Of a DNA stretch of 22,505 bases, positions 15,763 to 22,505 are shown in pieces. Below the pieces are notes generated by a model. The model ran no database searches, was not told the DNA's origin, and saw only the letters and a list, made by a program, of their open reading frames with translations. The position numbers were made by a program, and so were the translations under genes. Location of the stretch: NCBI GenBank assembly GCA_001579985.1, contig LRSR01000346.1:1-22505 (forward strand), in the 5' to 3' direction. Within the stretch, counting starts at the first letter, position 1. Every line of letters begins with the position of its first letter. The stretch comes from Hypsibius dujardini (lineage: Eukaryota; Tardigrada; Eutardigrada; Parachela; Hypsibiidae).

Positions 15763-17086
15763 ATTGTATACAGCGTTGGAAATTTACTCAACCGTAAATA
15801 GTAGCACAGCAAATTCCCTGTAGACCCTTAACGATGTGTATGTGTAGAGCCTACGTGCACTACAGGGCCCGGGATTGGAAGCGCTGTAATTAAGCAGGCT
15901 CTCGACTGCTCGGTCACATTTCGCCTCCAGGTCTGAGTCAGTTTTTTATTTTCAAAAATCAGGTTTTTTTTGCAAAATATAGCCTTTGGAAATTATAACA
16001 ACAGAAAGCCGGTTCAGTTTCTCCCGAGCGCTTTCCGGTAGACACTGCTAATGAACGCTTTTGCGACTGCAAAAAGTGAGTCGGCAAAAATGGAATTTCC
16101 ATGAGTAGGAGATTAATTGAATGGGTTTCGCCTACCCCGTATCAGTCCTATGGACTCATGTTTTGATTCGCTGGGAAACGCGGCAAGTGGGAAACAACAA
16201 ACTCACCCTGTGTGTTCTCCAGATGGACAGAGTATTTAATTCCAATAGGATGATCGGTAATTAAAGAAAACACAGATGATGATGACGATGATGGGATGGT
16301 TCCTCTTGTATCTTATTGATAAGATGATGACTGTTGAGTGTCCGCACTGCCGCTGAAGGATGTAGAGTGCGCGTGTGTGTCGGGGTTTTTCCGGGATGCA
16401 GGGGAACTAAATTTTTATGTCGGAGTCTAGAGTTGATAGCTGCGGCATCCACTCAGTCGGTGCAAAAATCCCTTCCTGATATGTGTCATACAGAGAGTGG
16501 AGGGGAGGAGTTGAAGTGTGGTAGTCTGACGTTCTGCCTAGCCATTGGTCGAGCCAAAACGCACTGATGAGTCATCGGCGACGCGTGCGGTTTGGTGTTG
16601 CGTTCGGTTTGTGCTGTGGGAAGAACGGAGCGCGCTAAATGAAGTTGCCTTGAGTCACTCATTGACGGAACATGAGTGCGGCTCCGCTTTAACGGTGCCT
16701 TTCCACCCTGCACTGAGTACTTCCGATCCGCCTCTAAATTCCATGCTGAAAGATTCTTTAATTATATTTAATTGTATTTAACTGTAATATTTAATATTTA
16801 TTTATTATTGTTATTATTTATTTAATATTTAATTGTGAGTAGGATACCACTGTTCGGCATCCTCGGCACTTTAGAGCAGATCCGGTACAGTATGTTCGAA
16901 ATTTGGGTATTCTCCCGAGTTCAATGTCCAGTCCCTTTAAAGTTCATTTCGTGATCAACACATCTCGCGTCTCGAGTACTGAGCCAGTACAATGCTTGGA
17001 CGATAAGGAAACACTCCGAAATTTGGTCTACTCGAATAAGCCACTTGGGTCATATTCGATTATGTTCTTTCGGGCGACACTTAAAC
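15763..17086. other. SERCA upstream region, no coding gene recognised
   Basis: This contains the candidate donor at 16207 (minus strand) described under the SERCA 5' UTR, and a very AT-rich run of TTTAAT/ATTTATT at about 16755-16835. The promoter of SERCA presumably lies here, but no TATA box at a convincing distance was found. The open frames present are short and show no domain. Confidence 0.35.
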
Positions 17087-17154
17087 GAGTGACCATGGTG
17101 AGCGAGTGGCAATAGTGAGCGAGTGGCCATGGTAAGCGAGTGGTGGAAGTAAGC
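17087..17154. repeat. 17-bp tandem repeat, four copies
   Basis: Four diverged copies of GAGTGGCCATGGTAAGC lie end to end. Because the period is 17, the copies fall in different frames, so a coding role is unlikely. Confidence 0.75.
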
Positions 17155-17351
17155 GAATTCTTGTCGAAGAACGTCTGTGTGCACTGTATTCACTATATAC
17201 TTTAAGCAGTGAAAGCCCACTACCGGGAAGATGTGTGGAGCTCCCTCACGGTAATCATTATATTCATCAATTTTCGCCAACTGTTTGTTGTGTGTGTAAG
17301 ACTATACAAGCACGGTGACGCCGGTAAAATGTTTAAAAACGTTCAAATTAA

Positions 17352-17624
17352 AATAGGGAAAAACTTTATCAAGAAATTGTTCCTTCCCGGCTGCCACGAA
17401 AGATATTAAGAGCCCAAACGAGTGACAAGTCAATCTTCCTGACAGAACCGCCCACTGTACTGGTTCGCTGTGAGCTTCCTAGATCGTTAAAACTCAAATC
17501 CCGGCACACCACGGCGGACGGGAACCTTTCCGGTTCGCGGTGTCCGGAAAAGGCCAACTGCGACTTCGTTGCAGTCATTTCTGACGGTTCCTGCAGTTCG
17601 CTTCCGTCTGGAGCGAATTACTAA
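17352..17624 (+). other. Orphan Cys-containing open frame, possible terminal exon
   Basis: A 90-codon stretch without stops ends at a TAA (17622-17624). It has no ATG start. The second half has four Cys, near RCELP, SRCPEKANCDF and DGSCSS, with an FVAVISDG segment that loosely recalls extracellular Cys-rich (PAN/apple-like) modules. A possible acceptor, CTTCCTGACAG, lies at about 17443. No upstream exon could be joined with confidence. It may be a terminal exon, an exon relic or chance. Confidence 0.2.
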
Positions 17625-17927
17625 CTTAAACCATGCGCTCTGCTCGCTGCTGCATTACAAAGCCGACCTTTGATATGGATATCTAGGAAGTGAAGAGAGC
17701 GACCCATCAATCATGTGTGTCGTGCACCCACCGACCGATCGCGGCGGGTAAGGGAACAGTCCCGCACTTCTCATTAAAAAACCTACAGGCGAAGACATGC
17801 ACAAGTAATGGGTTTTCCAGTCAACCGCGCCAGCTCTCCACCGAAGATCGCATTCCGCAGCGCGCGCGCATGCACAGAGAAGACACTGAGGATGATGAGA
17901 CTGCTGGTGCAGTTGCTTCGCCGTCTT

Positions 17928-18034
17928 CGAAGAACCTTCTCCGTGCTCAGCGAAGGACCTTCTCCGTGCTCAGCGAAGGACCTTCTCCCTGCTCAGCGAA
18001 GAACCTTCTCCCTGCTCAGCGAAGGACCTTCTCC
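17928..18034. repeat. 23-bp minisatellite, about 4.7 copies
   Basis: The unit is CGAAGGACCTTCTCCGTGCTC plus AG, with GAAGAACC and CCCTGCTC variants. The unit is not a multiple of three, yet no stop occurs in at least two plus-strand frames, so frames of about 150 codons run through it. CGAAGGACCTTC within the unit is partly palindromic (GAAGGACCTTC). No gene is called. Confidence 0.85.
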
Positions 18035-19616
18035 GGTGACGGAGCGCGCGCTCGCTTGCACTGGCGACCTCCGAGGTCAGCAGCGAGGACCGGAAATAGC
18101 CCGACAAAAAATGCTGTCGATTACACCATATCATTCACGCACACACATACATAATACATACACATATACATCGCAGTCTTGCGTAACAAGGTTCTCGTTT
18201 CTGATCAGCCGAAAAAAAGCAGTAAGGGATCTTCGGGTCCTTCGGCTGAAGTCGTCTAGCATGTGACTCGGAAGCTTCACGGAAGTTCTCCCCTTCCCTG
18301 GGCCTCGTACCACGCGTCGCGACCCAACGAAATTGGGTACCCGATATCTGGTAGATGTATTGCATAGCGGCTGGCGCGGGCTGCTATGTTTAGCGAACGC
18401 ATGCGCGCGCAGCAAGCCCAGACTTCTTCTTGCGCCATCACCATCACGAGAACTCACACAGAACTTCTCAATGTCATCGGCTAAAATATCCCCGCGTCGT
18501 CGCTCGCATTACACCGTGCCTGGATCCGGAAACTCGCCCGAGACAAGGGCGTTGTCTCCGCGCTTGGAGATCCTAGCAGTGGGCGCTGAGTCCGAACAGT
18601 GGCTCAATCCGAACAATACCGTGGCCTAATAACATAAGTCACTTGCCTCTCATGCTATGGCAATGTTTTTATTTTCAACAAAAATATCCCGCCGTTAAAA
18701 TGTGACTAGCAGTAACACTTGCATAGACGCGATATCGCGACCATCAAGGTCCCTCAGTAATACAAAGGGCTTTCAGATAGGAGAGGGTACGCAGTAATCG
18801 GGAACCTGAAGCCTGATTTGTGCGTCTGTTCAATACTCACTATCCCTCCTGGTCAATTTGTGTGGTCTCAATGTGTCTGGCCAGCAAATTTCGCCTGGAA
18901 GTGTTACGCCATTACTGCGGGTCTGACTTGGGCCTTTCAGGGTGGTGGCCACGGGGGCACACAGCGAAGACAGTGTACTCTACGTCTACATATCCCCATT
19001 AGGAACTCCAGGGAGAAAGTGCGGAATCAGCGCGAAAAGCAGCGCACTGCACCGCAAAAGAAATTACAGACCTATGACACGGTGATGGTAAATGGACTTT
19101 GTGCGCTCGCTCGGTCTCTCTTAAGATAATCGGATATTCTTGGAGGGGAGATCGGCATGTGACAACCGCATGGAGTGAGAAGCGGGGCGATGATGCCCGA
19201 CCCGGCGCAGCAAACGAGATGAAGGGAGGGACCCGGGCCGAGCGAAACGCGTAAGAAAAAACTGGTTCGTGGGCGAGATGCGAGATGCGAGATGATTGAG
19301 TCCAAGGTAAACATACTAGCGCTGTGTGCATATATACATGTGCGCGCACCCTGCGTCCTGGCGCGCGGGAAGAGGGGGGGGGAAGGGATCGCAAAAGGCA
19401 ATGTCTTTTCGCTCTCTTTCACGGGTTCAGACGGACCTCGTCGTGGACTACGCGACATGCGAAGGAATTCCGCTGAGTCTAGAATAACAGAGCCCGCGAC
19501 CTGAGATCTGAAACTTTAACAGGCTCACGCAAATACTCTTGTGAGCCTCGGTCCAGGCGCGCGATCAGAGTCCGCAAATGCGTCGTCGCGGGGGGAGATC
19601 GAATTTCGATGAGGGC
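18035..19616. other. Intergenic region between the SERCA upstream DNA and the MED15 3' end
   Basis: About 1.6 kb without a recognisable gene. A CA/TA-rich run lies at about 18137-18172. The open frames on both strands are arginine-, serine- and proline-rich and overlap each other, as expected from GC-rich noncoding DNA. Confidence 0.35.
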
Positions 19617-19622
19617 TTTATT
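19617..19622 (-). terminator. MED15: Candidate poly(A) signal of MED15
   Basis: TTTATT on the plus strand gives AATAAA on the minus strand, about 325 bp past the MED15 stop codon. It is the nearest canonical hexamer found in that direction. Whether it is used is unknown. Confidence 0.4.
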
Positions 19623-19857
19623 TTAGGATCCCGTATAGGAAAACGATCCGCGAGCAACAAGCACCGCGCTTCGATCAAACGAGCCAAGGAAGCATGCGTC
19701 CGCCCAAGACGACTGACTGACTGCCACGCGGTCTCTGTCCATGCCACTGCCGGATCCGACCGCACGAAAATGCTGCCTTCAGACAATAAAACTGAAACTT
19801 AAACCAACCATAAAGACATGACGAAAAGTAAGTGAAAGCTATTGTACTGTAAAAAAA

Positions 19858-19963
19858 ACATCCTGCGGGAAGATTACATCCTGCGGGCAGATTACATCCT
19901 GCGGGAAGATTACAATCTGCGGGCAGATTACATCCTGCGGGCAGATTACATCCTGCGGGCAGA
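19858..19963. repeat. 18-bp minisatellite made from the end of the MED15 coding sequence
   Basis: On the minus strand the unit is TCTGCCCGCAGGATGTAA, that is the last codons S-A-R-R-M plus the stop. About six copies follow each other. The first copy is the real end of the gene and the others lie in the 3' UTR, with small changes such as TCTTCC and AGATTG. Each copy carries its own in-frame stop. Confidence 0.92.
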
Positions 19964-21671
19964 CTCCACCGCTTCCTCCCACGATTTGAGAACAGTTGTC
20001 AAACTGCATCCATGGTCAGCGCCCTGTTGGAGCAGAATTTCCCGAAACATCTTCTTCACTTTCAGCAGCGTCTCCGATTTGTCGTATCCCGACACGTCTA
20101 TCTCCTGGTAGTCAATCAGCGCCTTGGGGTAGCCCTGCGGTACCGCCACGCCGATAGGTGGCATGCCAGCGTACTTCTCCCGATTCGTGAAGCCGCAGCA
20201 CAGGTAGATGAGCTCCGCGTCCGGCTCGATCACCTCCTCCGGATGCATGTCCGCGTCGAGTACGGTGAGAACTTGGTGAATGTTGTAACCAATCTCCATC
20301 TGAAGGCGGTAGGGAATTTCCTTCATCCACCGGGTGATCTCTTCTCGTTCCCGATGGCGATGTTCCGTTTTCTCCCTGTCCGACATGCCGGCGTAATCCT
20401 CGGCGTCGTCCATTTTTTTCACCAGCTCCTCGTCCAGTTCCGCGTCGTCAAGTTCCATGTCATCGGGTATGATGGGAATGCTCGGCAGTTGGAGATCGTC
20501 TTGAAGGTGCGGAGGTAGACGAGTGAAAAGTGCGCGGCAAAGTGTGGCAAAGGCGTCGTCATCCAAGCCGGATGAGCAAGCGCGAGAAAGGGCATCAGCC
20601 AGCGGTTTAAGCGAAGACCGTTCAGCTTTGATGAGAGATTCTGACGCGACAGTGGGGACTTGACTGAGGCCGGTCAGGCTGACCGGTGTCTTTATACTGT
20701 CCGGGGAGGCCATTCCTGGCTCAGCTTCCACATTTCGGAACTGGAACAATTCAAGAACACCATCAGACAACTTAAAAACGTATTCTAGTTTACTAGCTTC
20801 CGATCAATTCATCTGTTTCCTAGTTGACTTGATGGTGACTGACCAAACGAGCTCTAGAATTGTCTGACTATCAAATGTCTATCATACTGACTGTATGATA
20901 GACCGATCAGTCCTGGACTGCTCGTCTGCATTTCTGTGCGTTCATCCCTTTCTTGTGTCCACGACTGACATCACTTACAAAGCCTTTAACGATGCCTTCA
21001 CACTTCAGCAGCATTTCGTAGGAGGTGTTGGGGTTCGGATTGGATATGATATTGTGGAGCACTTTCAACTTCTGATTGGGATCTTTTCCAGCTGCCAAAG
21101 ATAAGACGGCATAGAAAATACCACTGAACAAGCCCTGAAAAGCCCAAAACAGGTCGTACATGGGTTCGTCTGTTGCTTGGCCAAGATGCGCTGCAACAAC
21201 GGTTGATACTTTTTCAGGTCCTCCATCTTGCGCTGATACAGCTCATCCCCCGGCTTCACACTGGCAATCTCTTGCGCACTCATGACACCAGAACCAAGCA
21301 TCGCAGTAGGCGGCTTTTGCTCTCCCGAAGCAGCAAGACTGGGTCTAAATACCAAAAACGTCTCACATCAAAATCCCGGCAACTCATGGTAGATTCGACG
21401 GCAAGTGGAGCAAGCGTACCCGGGGCTGTAATCTGGCGGCTGGGCGATTCCTCCCTGCATCGTCATTCCGAGCTTTGGCTGCATCTGAGCCGGCCGAAAA
21501 CCCGGCTGTCCCATCGGGTGCGGCAGACTGTGTGGCACATTACTGATCAGCTGCTGAAGTAACCCCACAGACTGCTGACCAGGCTGAGAAGCGAGACCAA
21601 TGCCACCTCCACCACCACCCGGCACTGTTTGCTGCTGCTGCTGCTGCTGTTGCTGTTGTTGCTGTTGTTGT

Positions 21672-21703
<32 letters not shown>

Positions 21704-22505
21704 CTGAATCATGGTCGGATTGACCATGCGATTGGCCTGCATCTGCGGGAACTGTTCGTTGTACTGACCTGGATTCTGTGGTCTCTACAAGCAAAAGCAT
21801 CAAGTCAAAATAGTAACGCAGCCGAGCTTCGGGATGAGGAACAGATCGATCAGAATGACACAAGAGTGTGGCAACAACAACAAAACGAACCTGCTGCTGC
21901 ATTTGCTGCTGCCGAATCATGCGTAATTGTTGCTGCTGCTGCATCAATCGCTGGTTCATTTCGGGTGTCATATTTGCCGTATTGATCTGACTCGAGTTGA
22001 GCATGCCGGAATTCTGCATGCCTGGTTGAACTGTAACGAGAACCCATCTATTCGTATCCCGCCCAAGAGAGTAGAATGTAATGTTTCTTACATTGAGTAG
22101 AAATTCGTTGCATCCCGGCTGCAAGTTGCTGTTGCTGTTGTTGTTGTTGTTGCTGCTGCATCTGCATAGTCATCTGATGCTGCTGCTGCTGCTGGCCCTG
22201 CTGTTGCATCCCGCCCATCTGCTGGGATACCATTTGCGGCCGATTTTGGCCCATCGCTCTGCTGCTGCTGCTGCTGCTGCATAGCCATGGATTGCTGAGA
22301 AAATGGAAGGCCGGCTGCCGGGCCGGGTCCTGCGACTTGCATTCCTTGCCCGCCACTCATATGCCCTTGCTGTTGCGGCTGCTGTTGCGGGATAAACTGA
22401 CCGGGCTGTGGCTGTTGCGGAATGCCCTGACCGGAAGGCTGGCCCGCCTGTTGTGCCATGTAGTGTTGCTGCTGCTGCTGCTGCTGCGACAGGAAACCCT
22501 GACCG
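19946..22505 (-). CDS. MED15: Mediator complex subunit 15 (MED15/ARC105), C-terminal part, six exons, N-terminus off the window
   Basis: Mediator tail subunit linking activators to RNA polymerase II in the nucleus. Exons in coding order: beyond 22505-22092, 22030-21891, 21784-21420, 21344-21160, 21091-20979 and 20740-19946; phases agree at every GT-AG junction. The first three exons are Gln-rich with several polyQ runs and MGGMQQQ-type stretches. Then come the conserved MED15 segments: ELYQRKMEDLKKYQPLLQRI, a helix NQKLKVLHNIISNPNPNTSY continuing EMLLKCEGIVKGF, and a C-terminal domain with PPIGVAVPQGYP and SLTTVLKSWEEAVESARRM, which match the PPLELSVPADYP and ALLNTWAQSVHQAC regions of known MED15. 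The acidic segment PDDMELDDAELDEELVKKMD precedes it. The KIX domain should lie to the right of the window. Oddity: in the first visible exon the frame changes near 22262-22280 inside a pure CAG run. Upstream (QQAGQPSGQGIPQQ) and downstream (MGQNRPQMVSQQMGGMQQQG) parts both look genuine but are one base out of step. Confidence 0.9.

Noticed and set aside
19578-19802. A basic 74-codon plus-strand frame followed by AATAAA
   Set aside because: It has no recognisable domain and no splice or promoter support, and it lies in the likely MED15 3' UTR region.
21629-22284. Plus-strand poly-Leu frames
   Set aside because: They are the complement of the MED15 CAG/CAA (polyQ) runs.

Overview
The window is animal nuclear DNA. 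Its genes are split by short GT-AG introns, it holds many minisatellites and MITE-like palindromes, and its proteins are typically metazoan. The SERCA sequence looks ecdysozoan (arthropod, tardigrade or nematode side), but the species cannot be fixed from sequence alone. Gene models were built by joining exons by eye through splice sites and reading phase; no database search was run.

Layout, left to right. (1) 163-473, minus: first coding exon of a BTB-domain protein (BTBD1/2/3/6-like); the rest of the gene lies off the left edge. (2) About 640-2673: gene-poor DNA with three palindromic MITE-like elements and a tandemly amplified fourth. (3) 3117-5364, plus: a complete seven-exon globin gene that no single open frame reveals. 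It has distal and proximal His, CD1 Phe, both ancestral globin introns (B12.2 and G7.0), a possible N-myristoylation start and an Ala-rich tail. Intron 4 carries a 217-bp MITE and intron 5 a foldback element with a 10-bp target-site duplication. (4) About 5783-6875, plus: a decayed trypsin-like (S1) protease whose 3' end runs into a 21-bp minisatellite (to about 7095). (5) 8928-15450, minus: a complete 15-exon SERCA calcium-pump gene of 1,024 residues, with a 1.7-kb intron 4 holding repeats and a pair of inverted CRE sites. (6) 15451-19945: SERCA upstream DNA with probable noncoding exon parts, several tandem repeats and one orphan Cys-rich open frame. (7) 19946 to the right edge, minus: the C-terminal six exons of Mediator subunit MED15; its stop codon lies inside an 18-bp tandem repeat. 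The N-terminal part with the KIX domain is off the right edge.

The genes do not form an operon or an obvious pathway. SERCA loads calcium into the ER, MED15 links activators to RNA polymerase II, the globin is probably membrane-tethered and redox or oxygen related, and the BTB protein is probably a CUL3 adaptor. What stands out is repeat activity acting on gene structure: elements inside globin introns, a tandem duplication across a SERCA exon-intron boundary, a minisatellite built from the end of the MED15 coding sequence, and very small exons (18 and 20 nt).
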